64,000 nt of DNA from Stomoxys calcitrans (Eukaryota > Arthropoda > Insecta > Diptera > Muscidae), in assembly GCF_963082655.1 (NCBI RefSeq), contig NC_081553.1, forward strand, positions 228,618,482-228,682,481. The letters run 5' to 3'. The position numbers and the translations under genes are program-made. The notes beneath the pieces are model-generated. The model ran no database searches. It saw only the letters and a list, made by a program, of their open reading frames with translations, and was not told the DNA's origin. This document shows, piece after piece, positions 24,403 through 34,780 of the stretch (position 1 is its first letter; every line of letters starts with the position of its first letter).

Positions 24403-24484
24403 CCCTGGACGTTGGATGATTCATCAAAATAGACAAAGGACATTCATCATCGTCAAGTATATATTCCGAACCATCACTGTTGAC
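24403..24484 (-). CDS. cno: cno coding exon 5 (end of RA domain 2)
   Basis: It is 82 nt, after TTCTATAG and before donor GGTAAGCTT. It codes for VNSDGSEYILDDDECPLSI and LMNHPTSR plus the first base of a Gly codon. This matches the C-terminal half of RA domain 2. The donor dinucleotide is at 24402-24401. No exon carrying the next conserved segment was found between 24400 and 1. Confidence 0.93.
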
Positions 24485-26031
24485 CTATAGAATGCAAAAA
24501 TAAACCATCAACTAGTAAAAAAAAACAAAACTTTTTTAAAAATTATCTTCAAACCTGTACTAAACAATAATGCAAGGGATCTGTCTTTTCCAGACCATAT
24601 TTTGTTAACATTTCTCGCACCACCGCCTGGGCACAATCACGTATGGATAACAGCAGGGTCTTATAAGGCACATCTTGACATAAACTTTCTCCATATATCT
24701 TTAAGGTACCCCCAGTGTCAGGTCCACCATCTCTGGAACGAAATTGCTGCAATTTCTTTTCTAACTTTTGTTGACGGCGACGACGCATTACTGCCTCAGG
24801 ATTTGAAATGGATCGGGTAAATGAGGTCTCAGGCAATTCGGTATAGAGTTTACCCGCAACTTGGGTATCACCTTCGGTGCCATGGGAACCATTGAGACCA
24901 TTACTTTGACTATTTGTTGTGGTGTTTGAGCCATCCGTATGCAACTTGGCCAATTTGTCTTTTTTCTTTTGTTCCTTTTTCTCACGTTTGGAGAGTTTTC
25001 TTTTGAAATTTATGTCATTTTGTTCAATGGGCTGAAAATTGGAAGGAAAACTGGTTTATCGCAAATTTATTGGTTTCAGGGAAAATAATTTCTCTTACTG
25101 TGGTCTTTTGATCGATATTTTTGAGTAGAAACCTTCCCTCTCTATCGTCAATATGCCAATTTAGTTGTACTAAAAGTGGCTTCTCATCGGGATTAAGGCG
25201 TCTTTCTTCACCATTGGCATGTACTTCGTACAGGGCATAATTGGGCACAGACAGCATACGCATGTCAGGACGGAATTTTTCAATAAGGGTATCTGAAAGC
25301 AACAAAGAATTGGGAAAAAAAATTATAAAAAACCTGCAATTTTTATCAATTTCGTATTTCTATGCCACATAATTTAATTTTATTCTAATTTTCTATTTTT
25401 AATGACATTTTTCAACATTTAATTCCAAATTTTTCGAATATTCTAAACTTTTCAGATTTATACATAAAAAAAAACCCTCTTAACATTCCTCATGAAATAT
25501 TTGTTTTATTTTATTAGGCCATGGAATTTGCAAAGTAGGTCTCTTGTATTTCAGTCCTACATTGCGACCTAATTTCTTATCTCTGGTTTATCTTTTTCAA
25601 AGTTCTTTTTGATACATACCTATAACATCTATAACGGTGGCATCTGATGCAACACGTATGCATTTGGTGGCAACCTTTTGACCGGCATCTTGAAAATAAA
25701 AACGCATCACACCATGGAAGAGTAAATTCTGTGGAAGGCAATAAACAATGAAGAGAGTAGGAAAAAGAAAATAGGCACATGAAAAATAACAAACACAACA
25801 AAGGCAAAGAAAACAAAATTTCCATAAAAAATGCATCAAATTTAATTTAAGGCCCTATGGCGGCGTGCTAGGCCATAACATGTATGGCATGCGGCAGAAC
25901 AGACAGACAGGCGTACGTACCTCATCTGGTTCGGAGAGGGCAAACAAGTCCAAACGATTTGCATTCCATTGTTGTATAACAGAACGTACTGCTTCGCGAT
26001 CCAACATTTTCTTGTTTGTATCATGAGACAT
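24403..26031 (-). CDS. cno: Canoe/afadin, N-terminal five coding exons (3'-partial)
   Basis: Joining exons 26031-25921, 25728-25620, 25292-25099, 25031-24555 and 24484-24403 gives 324 residues in one frame plus one base of the next codon. The product starts MSHDTNKKMLDREAVRSVIQ and matches what I know of insect Canoe and vertebrate afadin. RA domain 1 covers about residues 38-138; a basic, coiled-coil-prone linker and Ser/Asn-rich stretch follow; RA domain 2 starts near residue 246 (GTLKIYGESL), the position expected in afadin. In this family the RA domains bind Rap1/Ras-GTP, and the protein scaffolds adherens junctions to F-actin. The start was chosen because the upstream in-frame extension begins with GTG, not ATG, and the family begins at MSHD. 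The FHA, DIL, PDZ and actin-binding parts are absent from this window. The identification is secure; the rest of the gene is inferred to lie left of base 1. Confidence 0.95.
24555..25031 (-). CDS. cno: cno coding exon 4 (basic linker and start of RA domain 2)
   Basis: It is 477 nt (159 codons), after acceptor CAATTTTCAG and before donor GTTTGAAG, which is a weaker donor than the others. It opens with a strongly basic Lys/Arg-rich helix, continues with an Asn/Ser/Gly-rich variable segment, then an Arg/Gln/Lys helix (MRRRRQQKLEKKLQQF), and enters RA domain 2 at GTLKIYGESL. It stops in HYCLVQ. The Asn/Ser-rich part is where I would expect species differences. Confidence 0.93.
25099..25292 (-). 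CDS. cno: cno coding exon 3 (RA domain 1, second half)
   Basis: It is 194 nt, entered through TTGCTTTCAG and left through GTAAGAGA. It completes the split Asp codon and adds 64 residues from TLIEKFRPDMRMLSVPNYAL to KNIDQKTT. The YEVHANGEERRL and WHIDDREGRFLLKN segments are highly conserved in the family. It ends at phase 0; the next intron is only 67 bp. Confidence 0.94.
25620..25728 (-). CDS. cno: cno coding exon 2 (RA domain 1, first half)
   Basis: It is 109 nt, after acceptor CTTCCACAG and before donor GTATGTATC. It codes for NLLFHGVMRFYFQDAG...ATVIDVI plus the first base of an Asp codon that exon 3 completes. This is the beta-hairpin and first-helix part of RA domain 1. The following intron is 327 bp. 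Confidence 0.94.
25921..26031 (-). CDS. cno: cno coding exon 1 (start codon)
   Basis: These 37 codons run from ATG at 26031-26029 to GAG, then the donor GTACGTACG. The start context is GGAATGT, with G at -3. The segment codes for the helical N-terminus ahead of RA domain 1 and ends in LFALSEPDE, at phase 0. The next intron is 192 bp (25920-25729). Confidence 0.94.
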
Positions 26032-26230
26032 TCCCCGGAATGAAGCGAATAAATTTGAATTCTCCACCTCCTACTCACTCCTCTCCCTTCAGTGCTTCTT
26101 CTTCTTCTATACAGCGTCTTATTCTGTCGTATTGAGGGTGTTATTTTCTTTAATTTTAAAATGCATTAACAATGGTCTCTGTTCTGCACTATTAAGCAGC
26201 GGCATCGAGAGGCAGGCAATTGGGAGGGAT
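26032..26230 (-). other. cno: Putative 5' UTR part of the cno start-codon exon
   Basis: Reading the minus strand, a pyrimidine-rich tract ending TTTCTTTTCAG puts a good acceptor at 26233-26231, so this exon probably starts at 26230. The 199 bases before the ATG contain short upstream ATGs and a GAA-type run. An acceptor here implies at least one more non-coding exon further right. This is inference; a transcript is needed. Confidence 0.5.
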
Positions 26231-26590
26231 CTGAAAAGAAATTTGAAAAATAAAAAATGGCCTATTAGTTTATGATTTCTTGGAATATCATGATGTGATG
26301 AAGATGTTAAAAATACAAAGTGTTCATATGCATTGGAATCCCTCAGCATTAGCATATTAGAGAAATATGAGCAATAAATTATTGCCCAAGATTTTCATAT
26401 TAGTTATAGCAGGAATAAATTCTATAGGAAATTTGTATGATACCAATTTTTCAACAGTAAAAATTTTTTATAAACATTTTTTTTTTCTATAAGAAATTAA
26501 AAAAAAAAAACTATTTCAAAATTTCACTACTACAAATATAAAAAAATTTTCTAAAATCTAGTATAAGAAACTTTTCAAGCTTCATTTAAA
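26231..26590. other. AT-rich DNA upstream of the cno start-codon exon
   Basis: The minus-strand pyrimidine tract and branch region of the putative 5' UTR acceptor lie at the left end. The rest is AT-rich without motifs that I recognise. Confidence 0.4.
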
Positions 26591-27326
26591 AAATCATGGT
26601 ATTACATTTAGTACATGGTACTATTTGGTAAATGGTACTATTTTGTGTTTGGTACTATTTAGTACTTAGTAATTTTTAGTAATTGGTCCTTTTTAGCACT
26701 TGGTACTTTTAGTACTTGGTACTTTTAGTAGTTGTTACTTTTTAGTGCTCGATACTTTTTATACTTTTAGTACTTTTTGGACTTAATACTTTTTATAGCT
26801 TAGTACTTTTTATTAATTAGTACATTTAAGTACTCAGTACATTTAGTACTTGATACTTGTAAGTACTTCATGATGATGGTACTTTAAAATATTTTGTACA
26901 TTTTAGTACTTGGTACTTTTGAGTACTAGGTAATTTGTTGTACTTGACAGCATTTAGTTGTTGTTGTTGTAGCAGTCTGTTGTACACCGAGGCGGCAGCC
27001 CTTGCCGATAAAGGATTCCATTGGGTCAATCCGGTACGTACAGCCGGCTGCCATAGGATTTCTTGCATTTAGTTATTGGTGCTTCTAGTACTTGGCAGCA
27101 TGTAGTTCTCGGCAATATTTGTTACGTGGTAGCATTTAGTACTAAGTATAATTTTGAACTTGGTATTAGGTAGAATTTACTACTTTGAACTATTGAATAT
27201 TCGTATTATATAGTAATTAGGCCCATTTAGTACTTGGTACTATTAAGTAATTTGCACTATTAAATACTTGGTACTATTCTTTTTAGTAATTGTTACTTTT
27301 GAGTACATGGTACTACTTAGTACAGG
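26590..27326 (+). repeat. Minisatellite of AGTACTTGGTACTATTT-type units, block 1
   Basis: Units of about 17-19 bp built on TTTAGTACTTGGTACT recur with frequent substitutions. A CAA-tailed retroposon (26953-27068) sits inside. The block stops where the SINE at 27327 begins. Confidence 0.8.
26953..27068 (-). mobile_element. CAA-tailed retroposon fragment, copy 1
   Basis: Minus strand: GGCAGCCGGCTGTACGTACC, GGATTGACCCAATGGAATCC, a CGGCAAGGGCTGCCGCCTCG block, then a CAACAACAACAAC tail. A homologous copy is at 56045-56162. The 3' CAA repeat suits a LINE-derived 3' end. Confidence 0.6.
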
Positions 27327-27622
27327 AGGCCACCATATGCAGAGGTTAGCACGTCTACCTAGGACTCTGAACGAGAGAACATCAGAAAAAATTCAGCGGG
27401 GATGATCCCCTCCTTATGTTGGCAACATTTGTGAGGTACTATGCCATATAAACACTTCTCCTCAAAGATGGGTCGCACGGCGTCACGCCCTTCGTATTCA
27501 GCAATAGAAAGGAGACCCCTTATCATTGAGCTTAAACTTGAATCGGACAACACTCATGGCTATGTGAAAAGTATGCCCCTGTCCTTTAATGGAATGTTCA
27601 TGGACAAATTTCTATTTGCACT
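27327..27622 (+). mobile_element. tRNA-derived SINE (S1), longest copy
   Basis: AGGCCACCATATGCAGAGGT then TAGCACG is the tRNA-like head. The body follows with GGCAACATTTGTGAGGTACT, TATAAACACTTCTCCTCAAA, GGGTCGCACGGCGTCACGCC, CCCCTTATCATTGAGCTTAA and CCCCTGTCCTTTAATGGAAT. It is inserted in the AGTACTTGG minisatellite, which resumes at about 27623. The B-box region is damaged, so it is probably an old copy. Confidence 0.75.
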
Positions 27623-27828
27623 ATTTAGTGCATGGTACTATTTAGTTCTTGGCATGGTACTATTTAGTAATTCTTACCTTTGAGTACTTGGTGCTATTAA
27701 GTAATTGTTACTATTTGGTACTTGGTATTACCTAGTACTTGGAACTATTCAGTACTTGGAACTTTTCGGGACTTGGAACTATTCAGTACTTGGTACTAAA
27801 TATTTAGTACCGGGAGGACGGGGTCCTT
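27623..27828 (+). repeat. Minisatellite of AGTACTTGGTACTATTT-type units, block 2
   Basis: The array continues from block 1 with units such as TAGTACTTGGAACTATTC. It ends at the LINE at 27829. Confidence 0.8.
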
Positions 27829-28928
27829 AGAGGCCGGATAAACCTTATGCTAAGGAATATGTGGATACATTGTGGGTGCCATGACATAAATATAAGAGAG
27901 AAAGTGGCACAGGGTACGACACAGGTGAGGGATTTTATAGCCACTCTTTTGGGTGACCACCATAAATAACCTATATAACGGGATGCTGACTGAGGAGGGA
28001 TTTGAACCCGTCTGTTATGCAGTCGACGTTATAATATTTCTTAGAGGTAAGGATCCGAACCAGCTATGCAGAAGGGCCGAAAGGGTTTTACATATAGCAT
28101 ATGACTGGGCTAGACCCAGGGGTCTTAATGTTAACCCAGAGAAGGATGAAATATGCCTGCTCACAAGAAAGACGAAGATGGGCTAAGTTGACGCACCACG
28201 TTTCCTCAATAAAACGATATTTGACCTTGTCAGATATCGACAAGTTCAAATACATAGAAGTGATCTTGGATAGGCAACAGAATTGGAAGTGACACATTCA
28301 GGAGCGTACAGAGAAGGCTCACATATGTTGGGCATTATGTAGACGAGCCTATGGCCCGAAATGGGGCCTGAATCCGAGGATAGTCCACTGGCTCTACAGG
28401 AGCGTAATTCGACCAAAACTTAAAACTCAATAGTTTGGTGGTTTGGAGAAACATAAGGACCATACGACAGGTTCAGAGAACATTTTGTCTTGGCACATGC
28501 GAAGCGATGAGAACCACGCCCACAAGGGCACTGGAGACTATTCTAGATATCTGACCTATTGACATACAGATTAAGTGTGAGCCAGCCACTGCGGCTATGA
28601 GACTTAAGGCGATGGGAGAATGGATTGAGGATGGAAGCAGCTCATACCATCGCCGTATAATCGACCCTATGTATAACATCCTGAAAGGAAGGGAAGAGGT
28701 TTCCGATCGGATAGCTGAAACTACCCTTATGGTCGAGTGCGAGGCACTGCTGCCAGCCGAACAGTCTTGGACTGACGGAACCCTAGTATTGCCATCTGAA
28801 AGATCATGTTACACGGATGGATCAAAGCTAGAGCGCACAACAAGCCGATTACTGGCTTAGGTGTATGTCTTTAGGGGCATGGGATGGGTTTATATCTACA
28901 CCCACTTTTCAAGCTAACCTAACCTAAA
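27829..28928 (+). pseudogene. LINE RT/RNase H remnant with YADD changed to YAVD
   Basis: The RT block reads INIREKVAQGTTQ, then in a shifted frame TTINNLYNGMLTEEGF, CYAVDVIIFLRGKDPNQLCR and RGLNVNPEKDEICLLTRKTK. The active-site YADD is YAVD (28016-28027), so the first catalytic Asp is lost. After more frameshifts, KAMGEWIEDGSSSYHRRI leads to RNase H CYTDGSKL (28807-28830). The rest of RNase H is deleted, and the sequence jumps to the 3' end (28842-28928) with a TAACCTAACC tail. It belongs to the Jockey/I/R1-like group of non-LTR elements. Inactive. Confidence 0.8.
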
Positions 28929-29680
28929 GTACATTTTCCTTTACAAAAAAAAAATAAAACTTTCCAATCAATAACGATTTCCTTTCAAAAAAAAGTCAAG
29001 GCGGAACTATGCTCTACCTGAGCCAAATTGTGAAAATCAAAAAACAAAAAGAAATAGGGCCTACAAAACAAAGACATTAACAACAATTCAAACAACGAAA
29101 CGTCCAAAATCTAATTGTTATAAGACAAAAAATAAAGAAAAGTTGCTTTTAACAAATTGTTCCCTTCTTTTTTTTCCTTGAAAAATTTCTGCCAATTGGT
29201 TGATTAAAGTGCAAAGCACAATGTTGCTGTTAAAGACAAATGTTTAACCAACTGTTACAAAATCAAGCAGAAGAGGAAAAGAAGAAAAAAAGTAAGCCAA
29301 GTACAAATACTATAAAATTACTAAGCCGGAGACAGTTTGGAGTAGATGTGGTGTTACGCTTTAGTGATTGTCAGTTACACAAATTAAAGTTTTTCCCCTT
29401 GCGTTATAGCGTAGTAATGTCGCGCATCAACAATGCAGAGAGACAGGAAGGTGGGTTGTTGGTTGTTTAGCCAACTACGACGAAGTGAACTTTTTTCAAT
29501 GGCTCAATGGCGAAAACAAAAGAAGCTCTGTTGATTTAAGTTCTTGGGCGACGCGCTACATCAAGTAAGTAAAATACACATACAAGTATAGATATAAGCT
29601 GGTGTACACCAAAAGGTAATCTTAAAAGAAAATTGTAGTACTTCACCAAGAAAAAAAATGTAATAGGTAACGCTATTTGA
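28929..29680. other. Unique-looking DNA between two minisatellite blocks
   Basis: It is A-rich (CAAAAAACAAAAAG words). A 76-codon ATG ORF at 29240-29470 (+) has no recognised domain and a Lys-rich start. It could contain regulatory DNA of cno; nothing specific is visible. Confidence 0.4.
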
Positions 29681-30225
29681 TACGTGGTACTGTGTGGTTT
29701 GTGGCACTTAGGGCTATTTTTTACTACGTACTTTTATTAAGTACTATTTATTACTAGGTGCTATTTGGACAAGGTACTATTTAGTACCAGGTACTATTTA
29801 GTACTAGGTTCTATTTAGTAATAGGTACTATTTAGTACTAGGTACTGTTTAGTACTAGGAACTATTTAGCACTGGGTACTATTTAGTACTAATTACTGTT
29901 TACTACTATGTACAATTCAGTACTAGGTAAAATTTGGTACTAGGTACAATTTAGTACTAGGTACTATTCAGTACTAGGTATTATTCAGCACTAGGTACAA
30001 TTTAGTACTAGGTACTCTTCAGTACTAAGCATTATTTAGTACTAGGTACTATTTAAAACTAGGTACTACTTAGTACTAGGTACTATTTAGTACTAGGTAC
30101 TATTTAGTACTACGTACTATTCAGTACTATGAACTATTTAGTACTAGGTACTACTTAATACTAGATACTATTAAGTTCTAATGACTATTTTATACTGGGT
30201 ACTATTTAGTACTTTGTAATATTCA
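29680..30225 (+). repeat. 17-bp minisatellite TAGGTACTATTTAGTAC
   Basis: About 30 units of TAGGTACTATTTAGTAC and single-base variants run head to tail. The junction word TAGTACTA is self-complementary. The array resembles the AGTACTTGG blocks at 26.6-27.8 kb and probably shares their origin. Confidence 0.92.
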
Positions 30226-30695
30226 GTTCTATACCAAAGGAAAGGGTATTAAAACTACCCTTACCCAAGGAAAAGAGTACTAAAACTACCGTTACCCAAG
30301 GGAAAGGGTACTAAAACTACCTTTACCCATGCAAAGCTTACTAAAACTAACCTAATCCAAGGGATATGGTACTAAAACTACTCTAACCCAAGGGAAAGGG
30401 TACTTAAACTACCCTAAGCCGAAAGAAAGGGTGCTTAAACTATCCTTACCCAAGGGAAAGGGTATTGAAACTACCCTTACCCGAAGGAAAGGGTATTAAA
30501 ACTACTCTTACCCAAGTGAAAGGGTACTAAAACGTCAGTTACCCAAGGGAAAGGTTACTGAAACTACCCTTACCCAAAGAAAGGGATACTAAAACTACAC
30601 TTACTCAAGGGAAAGGTTACTAAAACTATCCTTACCCAAAAGAAAGGGTACTTAATTTATTCTTACCCAAGGGATAGGGTACATAAAAATACCCT
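30225..30695 (+). repeat. About 32-bp minisatellite; each unit can form a hairpin
   Basis: About 14 units of the type AAGGGAAAGGGTACTAAAAC followed by TACCCTTACCC. In the commonest version AAGGGTA and TACCCTT are exact complements around the loop CTAAAAC, and the outer GGG and CCC extend the stem to 11 positions with one mismatch. It directly adjoins the 17-bp array, with which it shares the word GGTACTA. Confidence 0.9.
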
Positions 30696-30828
30696 AGTAT
30701 TTGGAAAACTTAGTATTATGTTCTATCTTGTACTAAAGATATGCGTCTGACACTCTATATTTATAGAAATTATCTCAGCAGGGTACACAATATTCGTTAC
30801 TTATCCGCAACTGTTTCTATATAGAAAA

Positions 30829-31982
30829 CAAGTAAAAAGGCATTAAGTTCGGCCGGGCCGATCTTTGAATGCACGTCACATCGGGTATATATGTAAACCC
30901 CCTTTCGTCACAATCCGATGAAAATTGAATAACTTATGCACCCAAATTCAGCGCGGACATTAAGTCTTTTAAATATAAGTCACCATATTTGGGTCCTATG
31001 TTGGGAGGTGTAGAACTACTCACAGTTTCAAATTTCAGCGAAATCTGTTAAAAATAAAGCTTTTATGGGCTTCAGACCCTTTATCGGGAGATCGTTCTAT
31101 ATAGCAGCTGTATTTAAATATAGTTCAATCTGAACCATACTTAGGTCAGATGGTGGGAGGCCTAAAACTACTCACTGTTTTAAATTTCAGCGAAATTGGG
31201 CAATAAATAAAGCTTTTATGGGCTTCGGACCCTTTATCGGCAGATCGGTCTATATGACAGCTATATCTAAATATAGTCCGATCTGAACCATATTTAGGTT
31301 CGAAGTTGAGAGGTTTGAAACTACTCACTGTTTCAAATTTCAGCGAAATCTGTTAAAAAATAAAGCTTTTATGGGCTTCAGACCTTTTATCGGGAGATCG
31401 GTCTATATAGCAGCTGTATTTAAATATAGATCGATCTGAACCATACTTAGGTCAGATGTCGGGAGGTCTAAAACTATTCACTGTTTTAAATTTCAGCGAA
31501 ATTGGGCAACAAATAAAACTTTTATAGGCTTCAGACCCTTTATCGGGAGATCGGTCTATATCGCAGCTAAATCTAAATAAAGTCCGATCTGAACCATATT
31601 TGGGTCAGATGTCGGAAGGCCTAAAACTACTTACTGTTTAAAATTTCAGCAAAATCGAATGAAAAATGAAATCTATGGGCATTGGACCCTTTATCGGAAA
31701 ATCGGTCTATGTAGCAGCTATATCCAAATATGGTCCGATTTGGCCCGTTCAAGAACTTAACCAGCGTGACGTATCTGTGCCAAATTTCAGCTCAATATCT
31801 CAATTTTTGAAGCCTGTAGAGTGATTACAACAGACGGACGGACAGACGGACATCGTCTTAGAATTTTACGACGATCCGAAATATATATATACTTTGTAGG
31901 GTTGGAAATCGATATTTCGATGTGTTGCAAACGGAATGATTAAATGAATATACTCCCTATCCTACCGTGGTGGGTATAAAAA
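30829..31982 (+). repeat. Dispersed repeat family A, best-preserved copy (five 153-bp units)
   Basis: The head is ACAAGTAAAAAGGCATTAAG then the near-palindrome TTCGGCCGGGCCGA. Five units follow, their TCGGTCTATAT boxes at 31094, 31247, 31400, 31553 and 31704, that is 153, 153, 153 and 151 bp apart. The 3' end is CAGACGGACGGACAGACGGA, a TTGTAGGGTTGGAAATCGAT stretch and CCTACCGTGGTGGGTATAAA. No ORF spans it. It looks like a non-autonomous element; its class is unknown to me. Confidence 0.8.
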
Positions 31983-33100
31983 TATCAAAAAAATGCGTTA
32001 AACTTCCCCAAGTTGACAATGACTCTGTGTTGCAACAAAGTCTGTAAACATTAGTCTTTATTTTTTTTTGTTTCTTTTGCAATATCACTCAAGCGTAACA
32101 ATGTTTAAGGTATACTAAGAATGAAAAAAGCGTATGATTGACAAACTTCAAAATCTAGCTGTAGACAAGGAAAAGCTAAGTTCCTCAACTCTCTAATTTA
32201 GCAGAAAACGGGAAAACAAATAACCAAAAACAAAAAAAAAATGAAGCGTCTGTTTATATCGTCCAAGAGATATTTAAATAGAATTGTCAAAGATTGTGGG
32301 GGTATAGATAAAATAATTATGTGTCTATGTTACTTCTAATGAGGAAATAATTGACATTCAACGGAGCCAAGAATTTTCTCTTTACCACAATTTTCTTTGA
32401 AATTTAAACCGGAACTCTTGGATATTTGGAGTATCTACTATCTGCCTATGGTGTGGCATGAAAATTATAGCAAAATGAGGCTATCAAACATAGACGGACG
32501 GACAGACAGGCGGATGGTTGGCTTAGAACACCCCAGAAACATAAAAACGTGAGATTTATTCGAAAATAAGGCTTAGGCAATGCTCTAAACATTGTAAGTT
32601 TTTTGTACGAGTATTTTGTATCATACTTTTCGGTGCGTTTTTTTTTTGTTCATTTTCCAAGTGCCGTTTATAATCAGCTTAAAAATACAAAAACACATTT
32701 TTTTTTCAACAACAAATTGTAAACACATTTTTAAGGCATTGAAGTGGAATCACCTTTTTCAGCCCTAGAGTGTGGCACCCTCATCAATCTGCTCTCTGGC
32801 ACAGTCATCATTGTCGCCCTTTTATTTTATTGATGTCAAATGTCATTTATTGTAAGTAATTGGATTAAAATGTTTCCAATGAGAATATTACAATTCATTT
32901 GTGTCTCTTTTTTTCCCCATTTCAATGGAATCTAGAACAGTATTGAACAAAATCCAAATCTGCTGTGATTTTTTTTCTTTAAGCAATTTGGGCTCTTTGT
33001 TTTGCAGAAAAGAAAAATCAATATACGGACCAATTTTTAAAGGCGAGGTTATGCTTTTAATTCAATTTGGTTGGAAACGCATTTTTAAAGTGAAATAAAT
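31983..33100. other. AT-rich DNA with a repeat 3'-end scrap
   Basis: ACGGACGGACAGACAGGCGG near 32493 resembles the terminal part of families A/B. The rest shows no gene. Confidence 0.4.
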
Positions 33101-34122
33101 ACAAGAATAGAAAAAAAGTCAAATGGAGTTATAGAATTTTTCTACCATTATATTTAACAAAATTGATTAAAATAAAAATAAAATACAAAATATTAAATAT
33201 ATGATTTTAAGAATTTTTAGAAAATTAATTTTTTGTAGATTTAAAACTCTTACAAAAATTACTAAGAAATTCAAAATCAAAACCTCCATTTTTGTGGAGC
33301 TACCCACATTATCATAAACAATGTTTACTTTAAATACCCAACATAAAATAGCCCGCTTTTATCTTTATGGCAACGACGACCACCTTTTAATTGTTTCCCT
33401 TTCATAGCTAATTCCCGGAATGTAGTATGACGGTAAATAAGTACCAAGTTAAGTTTCCAAGTTATGCTAGCAAAAATATTTGCAAAACAATTGTGTAATT
33501 ACTTAATAAGGTTTCGTAAACAAGAATTAATAATAAATAACAACAACAAGAACAATAATAATAACAACAACAACAACAAACAAATTGCAAACATTCCGCA
33601 AAGTACGAGTATGAAACAGTTAAAAAAAATCTAGATAAACAAAAAAATTATAAAAACAATGATGTAGCTATGACTAAAAAGGTGAATAAACCTTTTTATG
33701 AATCAGTATCGAGCTAGTTGATGACTCTGTAAATACTCGGGAAAACTGTGAAAAAGGGAGGGTGAAGTGAGAAAGAGAATAAGCAGACTCTAATTGGCCT
33801 GCCAGCAGAGGAAGAGTAAATACGAAATGGTAGGAAACTAAAACTAAAGTGTCATCACGCACATTTAACGGAGGCCATGTCCCCACAATGGGTTATTAAA
33901 ATGGATATACCAAACGGCGAATCTCTTGACATTTTTCTAATTTTTCGGTGAACATCCCATTAAGGAAGAAAAAAGCATTATAAATATTGAAGAATAATGC
34001 CTTTATTTTATATTAAAATCTTGGAAAATTTTGCATAATCTGGAAAGTGTTGTAAAAACTCTTTTATAGAAAATTTTTCGAATGTAATTCTTATTAAGAT
34101 AAAAAAAAATAAATTTTTATGG
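33100..34122. other. AT-rich DNA; AAC/AAT microsatellite
   Basis: AATTTT-type low-complexity words lie at 33100-33270 and 34000-34120. A (AACAAC/AAT)n run is at about 33537-33582. No gene is recognised. Confidence 0.45.
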
Positions 34123-34780
34123 AGAACTAATGGGTCGATTATGGATTGCAACTCGACTACAGTTGAGTTGCCAGTAGAGCTAGACAAACTATCGATAATC
34201 ACAACATTGCATATTTTCGATATTTCTAATAATAAATAACGATACTATCGTTAATTTCCCATCAACAATATTTCATACGATATTGATGAAATATCAATGC
34301 ACAGGCCAAATAAAATCAAATTTAATACTTATTTGATGAAGGTAATCATTGTACAAAATTTTAGCCCAATCGGATGAAAATAGCGCCCTCTATAGGTGCA
34401 ATGTATCTTATAGGTTAGATTCAGTATTGGGACGCTTATTTTTGTTCAATTTTGCAAAAATTTTAACTTTGCCGATAGCATCAATAGGGAAAATATCAAT
34501 CGATATTCAGACAAAAAATAAAATATCTTTAGTATCGATAGTGGCATCGATATTTTGCCTGATCTAGTTGCCAAGAGACAATGCCACAAAGTAAAAATTA
34601 GCATAAAGTTGTAAATTTTTGTCAATTTCATTCAAAATCAGTAATTTGAAAGTTCAGCTACAAAGAAATTTGTAAAAACGTACGTAACTCAATGCAAAAA
34701 TGAAAATTTTCTGTAACGAAATTGGCCGTTGGCAACACAACTAAAGTTGCCTTGCCATCCATAATCGACCCATTAGTTCT
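34123..34780. mobile_element. 658-bp MITE with 24-bp perfect TIRs
   Basis: The left end (34123-34146, beginning AGAACTAATGGGTCG) is the exact reverse complement of 34757-34780. Imperfect similarity continues inward for about 30 bp (ACAGTTGAGTTGCC against TTTAGTTGTGTTGCC). The interior is non-coding, with several TATCGAT words. I could not settle the target duplication, because the flanks are degenerate AATTTT repeats. Confidence 0.8.

Noticed and set aside
24788..24985. Overlapping frame starting RKRNKRKKTNWPS
   Set aside because: It is an out-of-frame shadow of cno exon 4.
26032..26067. N-terminal extension of cno (ENSNLFASFRG before MSHD)
   Set aside because: The extension opens with GTG rather than ATG and the family begins at MSHD, so it is 5' UTR.
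29240..29470. 76-codon ATG ORF (Lys-rich) as a gene
   Set aside because: No recognised domain and ordinary length for chance ORFs in this composition.
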